The notes under the pieces are model-generated. The model did not search any database. It worked only from the letters and a program-made list of their open reading frames with translations, and was not told the DNA's origin. A stretch of DNA of 64,000 nucleotides, from NCBI GenBank assembly GCA_032622095.1, contig CP136064.1:1426001-1490000 (forward strand), given 5' to 3'. The translations under genes were made by a program, and so were the position numbers. Position 1 is the first letter of the stretch, and every line of letters starts with the position of its first letter. The stretch comes from Siphonodentalium dalli. Lineage: Eukaryota; Mollusca; Scaphopoda; Gadilida; Siphonodentaliidae. Positions 25,926 through 39,864 of the stretch are shown one piece after another.

Positions 25926-28900
25926 GCATGTTTCTCCATACCGCGCCATGTCAAATCTGGCCCTATCCGAATCGGGTTGTCATTTACAATGACTGCAGAA
26001 AATATATATCTTCATGGTGGAATGCAAATGTATGTTTAAAGGAACAGATGTATCTCAACTTAAAGGGACATAAGTAACACAGTCACCAACTTTAAGGGGT
26101 ATCTGCTATAGACTGGTTCCATGGTGGAGTACGGTTGGATATTTTCAATTTGGCGCATGTTTCTCCATACCGCGCCATGTCAAATCTGGCCATATCCGAA
26201 TCGGGTTGTCATTCACAATGACTGCAGAAAATATATATCTTCATGGTGGAATGCAAATGTATGTTTAAAGGAACAGATGTATCTCAACTTAAAGGGACAT
26301 AAGTAGCACAGTCACCAACTTTAAGGGGTATCTGCTATAGACTGGTTCCATGGTGGAGTACTGTCGGATATTTTCAATTTGGCGCATGTTTCTCCCTACC
26401 GCGCCATGTCAAATCTGGCCATATCCGAATCGGGTTGTCATTTACAATGACTACAGAAAATAAATATCTTCATGTTGGAATGCAAATGTATGTTTAAAGG
26501 AACAGATGTATCTCAACTTAAAGGGACATAAGTAACACAGTCACCAACTTTAAGGGGTATCTGCTATAGACTGGTTACATGGTGGAGTACGGTTGGATAT
26601 TTTCAATTTGGTGCATGTTTTTCCATACCGCGCCATGTCAAATCTGGCCATATCCGAATCGGGTTGTCATTTACAATGACTACAGAAAATAAATATCTTC
26701 ATGTTGGAAAGCAAATGTATGTTTAAAGGAACAGATGTATCTCAACTTAAAGGGACATAAGTAACACAGTCACCAACTTAAAGGGGTATCTGCTATAGAC
26801 TGGTTCCATGGAGGAGTACGGTTGGATATTTTCAATTTGGCGCATGTTTCTCCATACCGCGCCATGTCAAATCTGGCCATATCCGAATCGGGTTGTCATT
26901 TACAATGACTGCAGAAAATATATATCTTCATGGTGGAATGCAAATGTATGTTTAAAGGAACAGATGTATCTCAACTTAAAGGGACATAAGTAACACAGTC
27001 ACCAACTTAAAGGGGTATCTGCTATAGACTGGTTCCATGGTGGAGTACGGTTGGATATTTTCAATTTGGTGCATGTTTCTCCATACCGCGCCATGTCAAA
27101 TCTGGCCATATCCGAATCGGGTTGTCATTTACAATGACTACAGAAAATAAATATCTGCATGTTGGAATGCAAATGTATGTTTAAAGAAACAGATGTATCT
27201 CAACTTAAAGGGACATAAGTAACACAGTCACCAACTTTAAGGGGTATCTGCTATAGACTGGTTCCATGGTGGAGTACTGTTGGATATTTTTAATTTGGCG
27301 CATGTTTCTCCCTACCGCGCCATGTCAAATCTGGCCATATCCGAATCGGGTTGTCATTAACAATGACTACAGAAAATAAATATCTTCATGTTGGAATGCA
27401 AATGTATGTTTAAAGGAACTGATGTATCTCAACTTAAAGGGACATAAATAACACAATCACCAACTTTAAGGGGTATCTGCTATTGACTGGTTCCATGGTG
27501 GAGTACTGTTGGATATTTTCAATTTGGCGCATGTTTTTCCATACCGCGCCATGTCAAATCTGGCCATATCCGAATCGGGTTGTCATTTACAATGACTACA
27601 GAAAATAGATATCTTCTTGTTGGAATGCAAAAGTATGTTTAAAGGAACAGATGTAACTCAACTTAAAAGGAGATAAGTAACACAGTCACCAACTTAAAGG
27701 GGTGTCTGATTTAGACTGGTTCCATGGTGGAGTACGGTTGGATATTTTCAATTTGCGCATGTTTCTCCATACCGCGCCATGTCAAATCTGGCCATATCCG
27801 AATCGGGTTGTCATTTACAATGACTGCAGAAAATATATATCTTCATGGTGGAATGCAAATGTATGTTTAAAGGAACAGATGTATCTCAACTTAAAGGGAC
27901 ATAAGTAACAGTCACCAACTTTAAGGGGTATCTGCTATAGACTGGTTCCATGGTGGAGTACGGTTGGATATTTTCAATTTGGCGCATGTTTCTCCCTACC
28001 GCGCCATGTCAAATCTGGCCATATCCGAATCGGGTTGTCATTTACAATGACTACAGAAAATAAATATCTTCATGTTGGAATGCAAATGTATGTTTAAAGG
28101 AACAGATGTATCTCAACTTAAAGGGACATAAGTAACACAGTCACCAATTTAAAGGGGTATCTGCTATAGACTGGTTCCATGGTGGAGTACGGTTGGATAT
28201 TTTCAATTTGGCGCATGTTTCTCCATACCGCGTCATGTCAAATCTGGCCCTATCCGAATCGGGTTGTCATTTACAATGACTGCAGAAAATATATATCTTC
28301 ATGGTGGAATGCAAATGTATGTTTAAAGGAACAGATGTATCTCAACTTAAAGGGACATAAGTAACACAGTCACCAACTTTAAGGGGTATCTGCTATAGAC
28401 TGGTTCCATGGTGGAGTACGGTTGGATATTTTCAATTTGGCGCATGTTTTTCCATACCGCGCCATGTCAAATCTGGCCATATCCGAATCGGGTTGTCATT
28501 TACAATGACTACAGAAAATAAATATCTTCATGTTGGAAAGCAAATGTATGTTTAAAGGAACAGATGTATCTCAACTTAAAGGGACATAAGTAACACAGTC
28601 ACCAACTTTAAGGGGTATCTGCTATAGACTGGTTCCATGGTGGAGTACGGTTGGATATTTTCAATTTGGCGCATGTTTCTCCCTACCGCGCCATGTCAAA
28701 TCTGGCCATATCCGAATCGGGTTGTCATTTACAATGACTACAGAAAATAAATATCTTCATGTTGGAATGCAAATGTATGTTTAAAGGAACAGATGTATCT
28801 CAACTTAAAGGGACATAAGTAACACAGTCACCAACTTTAAGGGGTATCTGCTATAGACTGGTTCCATGGTGGAGTACTGTTGGATATTTTCAATTTGGCG

Positions 28901-31280
28901 CATGTTTTTCCATACCGCGCCATGTCAAATCTGGCCATATCCGAATCGGGTTGTCATTTACAATGACTACAGAAAATAAATATCTTCATGTTGGAATGCA
29001 AATGTATGTTTAAAGGAACAGTTGTATCTCAACTTAAAGGGACATAAGTAACACAGTCACCAACTTAAAGGGGTATCTGCTATAGACTGGTTCCATGGTG
29101 GAGTACGGTTGGATATTTTCAATTTGGCGCATGTTTCTCCATACCGCGCCATGTCAAATCTGGCCATATCCGAATCGGGTTGTCATTTACAATGACTGCA
29201 GAAAATATATATCTTCATGGTGGAATGCAAATGTATGTTTAAAGGAACAGATGTATCTCAACTTAAAGGGACATAAGTAACACAGTCACCAACTTTAAGG
29301 GGTATCTGCTATAGACTGGTTCCATGGTGGAGTACGGTTGGATATTTTCAATTTGGCGCATGTTTCTCCCTACCGCGCCATGTCAAATCTGGCCATATCC
29401 GAATCGGGTTGTCATTTACAATGACTACAGAAAATAAATATCTTCATGTTGGAATGCAAATGTATGTTTAAAGGAACAGATGTATCTCAACTTAAAGGGA
29501 CATAAGTAACACAGTCACCAATTTAAAGGGGTATCTGCTATAGACTGGTTCCATGGTGGAGTACGGTTGGATATTTTCAATTTGGCGCATGTTTCTCCAT
29601 ACCGCGTCATGTCAAATCTGGCCCTATCCGAATCGGGTTGTCATTTACAATGACTGCAGAAAATATATATCTTCATGGTGGAATGCAAATGTATGTTTAA
29701 AGGAACAGATGTATCTCAACTTAAAGGGACATAAGTAACACAGTCACCAACTTTAAGGGGTATCTGCTATAGACTGGTTCCATGGTGGAGTACGGTTGGA
29801 TATTTTCAATTTGGCGCATGTTTCTCCATACCGCGCCATGTCAAATCTGGCCATATCCGAATCGGGTTGTCATTTACAATGACTGCAGAAAATATATATC
29901 TTCATGTTGGAATGCAAATGTATGTTTAAAGGAACAGATGTATCTCAACTTAAAGGGACATAAGTAACACAGTCACCAACTTTAAAGGGTATCTGCTATA
30001 GACTGGTTCCATGGTGGAGTACGGTTGGATATTTTCAATTTGGCGCATGTTTCTCCATACCGCGCCATGTCAAATCTGGCCATATCCGAATCGGGTTGTC
30101 ATTTACAATGACTGCAGAAAATATATATCTTCATGTTGGAATGCAAATGTATGTTTAAAGGAACAGATGTATCTCAACTTAAAGGGACATAAGTAACACA
30201 GTCACCAACTTTAAGGGGTATCTGCTATAGACTGGTTCCATGGTGGAGTACGGTTGGATATTTTCTATTTGGCGCATGTTTCTCCATACCGCGCCATGTC
30301 AAATCTGGCCATATCCGAATCGGGTTGTCATTTACAATGACTACAGAAAATAAATATCTTCATGTTGGAATGCAAATGTATGTTTAAAGAAACAGATGTA
30401 TCTCAACTTAAAGGAACATAAGTAACACAGTCACCAACTTTAAGGGGTATCTGCTATAGACTGGTTCCATGGTGGAGTACTGTTGGATATTTTCAATTTG
30501 GCGCATGTTTCTCCCTACCGCGCCATGTCAAATCTGGCCATATCCGAATCGGGTTGTCATTTACAATGACTACAGAAAATAAATATCTTCATGTTGGAAT
30601 GCAAATGTATGTTTAAGGGAACAGATGTATCTCAACTTAACGGGACATAAGTAACACAGTCACCAACTTTAAGGGGTATCTGCTATAGACTGGTTCCATG
30701 GTGGAGTACGGTTGGATATTTTCAATTTGGCGCATGTTTTTCCATACCGCGCCATGTCAAATCTGGCCATATCCGAATCGGGTTGTCATTTACAATGACT
30801 ACAGAAAATAAATATCTTCATGTTGTAAAGCAAATGTATGTTTAAAGGAACAGATGTATCTCAACTTAAAGGGACATAAGTAACACAGTCACCAACTTAA
30901 AGGGCTATCTGCTATAGACTGGTTCCATGGTGGAGTACGGTTGGATATTTTCAATTTGGCGCATGTTTCTCCATACCGCGCCATGTCAAATCTGGCCATA
31001 TCCGAATCGGGTTGTCATTTACAATGACTGCAGAAAATATATATCTTCATGTTGGAATGCAAATGTATGTTTAAAGGAACAGATGTATCTCAACTTAAAG
31101 GGACATAAGTAACACCGTCACCAACTTTAAGGGGTATCTGCTATAGACTGGTTACATGGTGGAGTACGGTTGGATATTTTCAATTTTGCGCATGTTTCTC
31201 CATACCGCGCCATGTCAAATCTGGCCATATCCGAATCGGGTTGTCATTTACAATGACTGCAGAAAATATATATCTTCATG
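25926..31280 (+). repeat. 5.35-kb block, right copy of +16,022-bp duplication
   Basis: This matches 9904-15258. Its left edge is inside the chimeric monomer 25869-26097. That unit begins like the TTACATGG/TTGGTGCATG type and switches within 25926-25933 to the type found at 9847. The shift is 70 units less 8 bp. The copy keeps the parent's indels, so it was made after those deletions arose. Confidence 0.85.
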
Positions 31281-33877
31281 TTGGAATGCAAATGTATGTT
31301 TAAAGGAACAGATGTATCTCAACTTAAAGGGACATAAGTAACACAGTCACCAACTTTAAGGGGTATCTGCTATAGACTGGTTACATGGTGGAGTACGGTT
31401 GGATATTTTCAATTTTGCGCATGTTTCTCCATACCGCGCCATGTCAAATCTAGCCATATCCGAATCGGGTTGTCATTTACAATGACTGCAGAAAATAAAT
31501 ATCTTCATGTTGGAATGCAAATGTATGTTTAAAGGAACAGATGTATCTCAACTTAAAGGAACATAAGTAACACAGTCACCAACTTAAAGAGGTGTCTGAT
31601 TTAGACTGGTTCCATGGTGGAGTACGGTTTGATATTTTCTATTTGGCGCATGTTTCTCCATACCGCGCCATGTCAAATCTGGCATATCCGAATCGGGTTG
31701 TCATTTACAATGACTACAGAAAATAAATATCTTCATGTTGGAATGCAAATGTATGTTTAAAGGAACAGATGTATCTCAACTTAAAGGGACATAAGTAACA
31801 CAGTCACCAACTTTAAGGGGTATCTGCTATAGACTGGTTCCATGGTGGAGTACGGTTGGATATTTTCTATTTGGCGCATGTTTCTCCATACCGCGCCATG
31901 TCAAATCTGGCCATATCCGAATCGGGTTGTCATTTACAATGACTACAGAAAATAAATATCTTCATGTTGGAATGCAAATGTATGTTTAAAGAAACAGATG
32001 TATCTCAACTTAAAGGAACATAATAAACACAGTCACCAACTTTAAGGGGTATCTGCTATAGACTGGTTCCATGGTGGAGTACGGTTGGATATTTTCAATT
32101 TGGCGCATGTTTTTCCATACCGCGCCATGTCAAATCTGGCCATATCCGAATCGGGTTGTCATTTACAATGACTACAGAAAATAAATATCTTCATGTTGGA
32201 AAGCAAATGTATGTTTAAAGGAACAGATGTATCTCAACTTAAAGGGACATAAGTAACACAGTCACCAACTTTAAGGGGTATCTGCTATAGACTGGTTCCA
32301 TGGTGGAGTACGGTTGGATATTTTCAATTTGGCGCATGTTTCTCCCTACCGCGCCATGTCAAATCTGGCCATATCCGAATCGGGTTGTCATTTACAATGA
32401 CTACAGAAAATAAATATCTTCATGTTGGAATGCAAATGTATGTTTAAAGGAACAGATGTATTTCAACTTAAAGGGACATAAGTAACACAGTCACCAACTT
32501 TAAGGGGTATCTGCTATAGACTGGTTCCATGGTGGAGTACTGTTGGATATTTTCAATTTGGCGCATGTTTTTCCATACCGCGCCATGTCAAATCTGGCCA
32601 TATCCGAATCGGGTTGTCATTTACAATGACTACAGAAAATAAATATCTTCATGTTGGAATGCAAATGTATGTTTAAAGGAACAGTTGTATCTCAACTTAA
32701 AGGGACATAATTAACACAGTCACCAACTTAAAGGGGTATCTGCTATAGACTGGTTCCATGGTGGAGTACGGTTGGATATTTTCAATTTGGCGCATGTTTC
32801 TCCATACCGCGCCATGTCAAATCTGGCCATATCCGAATCGGGTTGTCATTTACAATGACTGCAGAAAATATATATCTTCATGGTGGAATGCAAATGTATG
32901 TTTAAAGGAACAGATGTATCTCAACTTAAAGGGACATAAGTAACAGTCACCAACTTTAAGGGGTATCTGCTATAGACTGGTTCCATGGTGGAGTACGGTT
33001 GGATATTTTCAATTTGGCGCATGTTTCTCCCTACCGCGCCATGTCAAATCTGGCCATATCCGAATCGGGTTGTCATTTACAATGACTACAGAAAATAAAT
33101 ATCTTCATGTTGGAATGCAAATGTATGTTTAAAGGAACAGATGTATCTCAACTTAAAGGGACATAAGTAACACAGTCACCAATTTAAAGGGGTATCTGCT
33201 ATAGACTGGTTCCATGGTGGAGTACGGTTGGATATTTTCAATTTGGCGCATGTTTCTCCATACCGCGTCATGTCAAATCTGGCCCTATCCGAATCGGGTT
33301 GTCATTTACAATGACTGCAGAAAATATATATCTTCATGGTGGAATGCAAATGTATGTTTAAAGGAACAGATGTATCTCAACTTAAAGGGACATAAGTAAC
33401 ACAGTCACCAACTTTAAGGGGTATCTGCTATAGACTGGTTCCATGGTGGAGTACGGTTGGATATTTTCAATTTGGCGCATGTTTCTCCATACCGCGCCAT
33501 GTCAAATCTGGCCATATCCGAATCGGGTTGTCATTTACAATGACTGCAGAAAATATATATCTTCATGTTGGAATGCAAATGTATGTTTAAAGGAACAGAT
33601 GTATCTCAACTTAAAGGGACATAAGTAACACAGTCACCAACTTTAAAGGGTATCTGCTATAGACTGGTTCCATGGTGGAGTACGGTTGGATATTTTCAAT
33701 TTGGCGCATGTTTCTCCATACCGCGCCATGTCAAATCTGGCCATATCCGAATCGGGTTGTCATTTACAATGACTGCAGAAAATATATATCTTCATGTTGG
33801 AATGCAAATGTATGTTTAAAGGAACAGATGTATCTCAACTTAAAGGGACATAAGTAACACAGTCACCAACTTTAAGG

Positions 33878-36800
33878 GGTATCTGCTATAGACTGGTTCC
33901 ATGGTGGAGTACGGTTGGATATTTTCTATTTGGCGCATGTTTCTCCATACCGCGCCATGTCAAATCTGGCCATATCCGAATCGGGTTGTCATTTACAATG
34001 ACTACAGAAAATAAATATCTTCATGTTGGAATGCAAATGTATGTTTAAAGAAACAGATGTATCTCAACTTAAAGGAACATAAGTAACACAGTCACCAACT
34101 TTAAGGGGTATCTGCTATAGACTGGTTCCATGGTGGAGTACTGTTGGATATTTTCAATTTGGCGCATGTTTCTCCCTACCGCGCCATGTCAAATCTGGCC
34201 ATATCCGAATCGGGTTGTCATTTACAATGACTACAGAAAATAAATATCTTCATGTTGGAATGCAAATGTATGTTTAAGGGAACAGATGTATCTCAACTTA
34301 AAGGGACATAAGTAACACAGTCACCAACTTTAAGGGGTATCTGCTATAGACTGGTTCCATGGTGGAGTACGGTTGGATATTTTCAATTTGGCGCATGTTT
34401 TTCCATACCGCGCCATGTCAAATCTGGCCATATCCGAATCGGGTTGTCATTTACAATGACTACAGAAAATAAATATCTTCATGTTGTAAAGCAAATGTAT
34501 GTTTAAAGGAACAGATGTATCTCAACTTAAAGGGACATAAGTAACACAGTCACCAACTTAAAGGGGTATCTGCTATAGACTGGTTCCATGGTGGAGTACG
34601 GTTGGATATTTTCAATTTGGCGCATGTTTCTCCATACCGCGCCATGTCAAATCTGGCCATATCCGAATCGGGTTGTCATTTACAATGACTGCAGAAAATA
34701 TATATCTTCATGTTGGAATGCAACTGTATGTTTAAAGGAACAGATGTATCTCAACTTAAAGGGACATAAGTAACACAGTCACCAACTTTAAGGGGTATCT
34801 GCTATAGACTGGTTCCATGGTGGAGTACGGTTGGATATTTTCAATTTGGCGCATGTTTCTCCATACACGCCATGTCAAATCTGGCCATATCCGAATCGGG
34901 TTGTCATTTACAATGACTGCAGAAAATATATATCTTCATGGTGGAATGCAAATGTATGTTTAAAGGAACAGATGTATCTCAACTTAAAGGGACATAAGTA
35001 ACACAGTCACCAACTTTAAGGGGTATCTGCTATAGACTGGTTCCATGGTGGAGTACGGTTGGATATTTTCAATTTGGCGCATGTTTCTCCATACCGCGCC
35101 ATGTCAAATCTGGCCATATCCGAATCGGGTTGTCATTTACAATGACTGCAGAAAATATATATCTTCATGTTGGAATGCAAATGTATGTTTAAAGGAACAG
35201 ATGTATCTCAACTTAAAGGGACATAAGTAACACCGTCACCAACTTTAAGGGGTATCTGCTATAGACTGGTTACATGGTGGAGTACGGTTGGATATTTTCA
35301 ATTTTGCGCATGTTTCTCCATACCGCGCCATGTCAAATCTGGCCATATCCGAATCGGGTTGTCATTTACAATGACTGCAGAAAATATATATCTTCATGTT
35401 GGAATGCAAATGTATGTTTAAAGGAACAGATGTATCTCAACTTAAAGGGACATAAGTAACACAGTCACCAACTTTAAGGGGTATCTGCTATAGACTGGTT
35501 ACATGGTGGAGTACGGTTGGATATTTTCAATTTTGCGCATGTTTCTCCATACCGCGCCATGTCAAATCTGGCCATATCCGAATCGGGTTGTCATTTACAA
35601 TGACTGCAGAAAATAAATATCTTCATGTTGGAATGCAAATGTATGTTTAAAGGAACAGATGTATCTCAACTTAAAGGAACATAAGTAACACAGTCACCAA
35701 CTTAAAGAGGTGTCTGATTTAGACTGGTTCCATGGTGGAGTACGGTTGGATATTTTCAATTTGGCGCATGTTTCTCCATACTGCGCCATGTCAAATCTGG
35801 CCATATCCGAATCGGGTTGTCATTTACAATGACTGCAGAAAATATATATCTTCATGTTGGAATGCAAATGTATGTTTAAAGGAACAGATGTATCTCAACT
35901 TAAAGGGACATAAGTAACACCGTCACCAACTTTAAGGGGTATCTGCTATAGACTGGTTACATGGTGGAGTACTGTTGGATATTTTCAATTTTGCGCATGT
36001 TTCTCCATACCGCGCCATGTCAAATCTGGCCATATCCGAATCGGGTTGTCATTTACAATGACTGCAGAAAATATATATCTTCATGTTGGAATGCAAATGT
36101 ATGTTTAAAGGAACAGATGTATCTCAACTTAAAGGGACATAAGTAACACAGTCACCAACTTTAAGGGGTATCTGCTATAGACTGGTTCCATGGTGGAGTA
36201 CGGTTGGATATTTTCAATTTGGCGCATGTTTTTCCATACCGCGCCATGTCAAATCTGGCCATATCCGAATCGGGTTGTCATTTACAATGACTACAGAAAA
36301 TAAATATCTTCATGTTGGAAAGCAAATGTATGTTTAAAGGAACAGATGTATCTCAACTTAAAGGGACATAAGTAACACAGTCACCAACTTAAAGGGGTAT
36401 CTGCTATAGACTGGTTCCATGGTGGAGTACGGTTGGATATTTTCAATTTGGCGCATGTTTCTCCATACCGCGCCATGTCAAATCTAGCCATATCCGAATC
36501 GGGTTGTCATTTACAATGACTGCAGAAAATATATATCTTCATGTTGGAATGCAAATGTATGTTTAAAGGAACAGATGTATCTCAACTTAATGGAACATAA
36601 GTAACACAGTCACCAACTTAAAGAGGTGTCTGATTTAGACTGGTTCCATGGTGGAGTACGGTTGGATATTTTCTATTTGGCGCATGTTTCTCCATACCGC
36701 GCCATGTCAAATCTGGCCATATCCGAATCGGGTTGTCATTTACAATGACTACAGAAAATAAATATCTTCATGTTGGAATGCAAATGTATGTTTAAAGGAA

Positions 36801-39800
36801 CAGATGTATCTCAACTTAAAGGGACATAAGTAACACAGTCACCAACTTTAAGGGGTATCTGCTATAGACTGGTTCCATGGTGGAGTACGGTTGGATATTT
36901 TCTATTTGGCGCATGTTTCTCCATACCGCGCCATGTCAAATCTGGCCATATCCGAATCGGGTTGTCATTTACAATGACTACAGAAAATAAATATCTTCAT
37001 GTTGGAATGCAAATGTATGTTTAAAGAAACAGATGTATCTCAACTTAAAGGAACATAAGTAACACAGTCACCAACTTTAAGGGGTATCTGCTATAGACTG
37101 GTTCCATGGTGGAGTACTGTTGGATATTTTCAATTTGGCGCATGTTTCTCCATACCGCGCCATGTCAAATCTGGCCATATCCGAATCGGGTTGTCATTTA
37201 CAATGACTACAGAAAATAAATATCTTCATGTTGGAATGCAAATGTATGTTTAAAGGAACAGATGTATCTCAACTTAAAGGGACATAAGTAACACAGTCAC
37301 CAACTTTAAGGGGTATCTGCTATAGACTGGTTCCATGGTGGAGTACGGTTGGATATTTTCAATTTGGCGCATGTTTTTCCATACCGCGCCATGTCAAATC
37401 TGGCCATATCCGAATCGGGTTGTCATTTACAATGACTACAGAAAATAAATATCTTCATGTTGGAAAGCAAATGTATGTTTAAAGGAACAGATGTATCTCA
37501 ACTTAAAGGGACATAAGTAACACAGTCACCAACTTAAAGGGGTATCTGCTATAGACTGGTTCCATGGTGGAGTACGGTTGGATATTTTCAATTTGGCGCA
37601 TGTTTCTCCATACCGCGCCATGTCAAATCTGGCCATATCCGAATCGGGTTGTCATTTACAATGACTGCAGAAAATATATATCTTCATGGTGGAATGCAAA
37701 TGTATGTTTAAAGGAACAGATGTATCTCAACTTAAAGGGACATAAGTAACACAGTCACCAACTTTAAGGGGTATCTGCTATAGACTGGTTCCATGGTGGA
37801 GTACGGTTGGATATTTTCTATTTGGCGCATGTTTCTCCATACCGCGCCATGTCAAATCTGGCCATATCCGAATCGGGTTGTCATTTACAATGACTACAGA
37901 AAATAAATATCTTCATGTTGGAATGCAAATGTATGTTTAAAGAAACAGATGTATCTCAACTTAAAGGAACATAAGTAACACAGTCACCAACTTTAAGGGG
38001 TATCTGCTATAGACTGGTTCCATGGTGGAGTACTGTTGGATATTTTCAATTTGGCGCATGTTTCTCCCTACCGCGCCATGTCAAATCTGGCCATATCCGA
38101 ATCGGGTTGTCATTTACAATGACTACAGAAAATAAATATCTTCATGTTGGAATGCAAATGTATGTTTAAAGGAACAGATGTATCTCAACTTAAAGGGACA
38201 TAAGTAACACAGTCACCAACTTTAAGGGGTATCTGCTATAGACTGGTTCCATGGTGGAGTACGGTTGGATATTTTCAATTTGGCGCATGTTTTTCCATAC
38301 CGCGCCATGTCAAATCTGGCCATATCCGAATCGGGTTGTCATTTACAATGACTACAGAAAATAAATATCTTCATGTTGTAAAGCCAATGTATGTTTAAAG
38401 GAACAGATGTATCTCAACTTAAAGGGACATAAGTAACACAGTCACCAACTTAAAGGGGTATCTGCTATAGACTGGTTCCATGGTGGAGTACGGTTGGATA
38501 TTTTCAATTTGGCGCATGTTTCTCCATACCGCGCCATGTCAAATCTGGCCATATCCGAATCGGGTTGTCATTTACAATGACTGCAGAAAATATATATCTT
38601 CATGTTGGAATGCAACTGTATGTTTAAAGGAACAGATGTATCTCAACTTAAAGGGACATAAGTAACACAGTCACCAACTTTAAGGGGTATCTGCTATAGA
38701 CTGGTTCCATGGTGGAGTACGGTTGGATATTTTCAATTTGGCGCATGTTTCTCCATACACGCCATGTCAAATCTGGCCATATCCGAATCGGGTTGTCATT
38801 TACAATGACTGCAGAAAATATATATCTTCATGGTGGAATGCAAATGTATGTTTAAAGGAACAGATGTATCTCAACTTAAAGGGACATAAGTAACACAGTC
38901 ACCAACTTTAAGGGGTATCTGCTATAGACTGGTTCCATGGTGGAGTACGGTTGGATATTTTCAATTTGGCGCATGTTTCTCCATACCGCGCCATGTCAAA
39001 TCTGGCCATATCCGAATCGGGTTGTCATTTACAATGACTGCAGAAAATATATATCTTCATGTTGGAATGCAAATGTATGTTTAAAGGAACAGATGTATCT
39101 CAACTTAAAGGGACATAAGTAACACCGTCACCAACTTTAAGGGGTATCTGCTATAGACTGGTTACATGGTGGAGTACGGTTGGATATTTTCAATTTTGCG
39201 CATGTTTCTCCATACCGCGCCATGTCAAATCTGGCCATATCCGAATCGGGTTGTCATTTACAATGACTGCAGAAAATATATATCTTCATGTTGGAATGCA
39301 AATGTATGTTTAAAGGAACAGATGTATCTCAACTTAAAGGGACATAAGTAACACAGTCACCAACTTTAAGGGGTATCTGCTATAGACTGGTTACATGGTG
39401 GAGTACGGTTGGATATTTTCAATTTTGCGCATGTTTCTCCATACCGCGCCATGTCAAATCTGGCCATATCCGAATCGGGTTGTCATTTACAATGACTGCA
39501 GAAAATAAATATCTTCATGTTGGAATGCAAATGTATGTTTAAAGGAACAGATGTATCTCAACTTAAAGGAACATAAGTAACACAGTCACCAACTTAAAGA
39601 GGTGTCTGATTTAGACTGGTTCCATGGTGGAGTACGGTTGGATATTTTCAATTTGGCGCATGTTTCTCCATACTGCGCCATGTCAAATCTGGCCATATCC
39701 GAATCGGGTTGTCATTTACAATGACTGCAGAAAATATATATCTTCATGTTGGAATGCAAATGTATGTTTAAAGGAACAGATGTATCTCAACTTAAAGGGA

Positions 39801-39864
39801 CATAAGTAACACCGTCACCAACTTTAAGGGGTATCTGCTATAGACTGGTTACATGGTGGAGTAC
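33878..39864 (+). repeat. 17-unit-spaced duplication (3,892-bp shift)
   Basis: The run 33878-35972 matches 37770-39864. Shared tags are TTTCTATTTGG with AAAGAAACAG, TTGTAAAGC, GCAACTGTATG, the 1-bp deletion giving CATACACGCC, ACCGTCACC followed by TTACATGG with TTTTGCGC, and CATACTGCGCC after a GTGTCTGATTTA head. Differences include AAGGGAACAG against AAAGGAACAG (34.27 and 38.17 kb) and GCAAATG against GCCAATG (34.49 and 38.38 kb). Confidence 0.75.
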
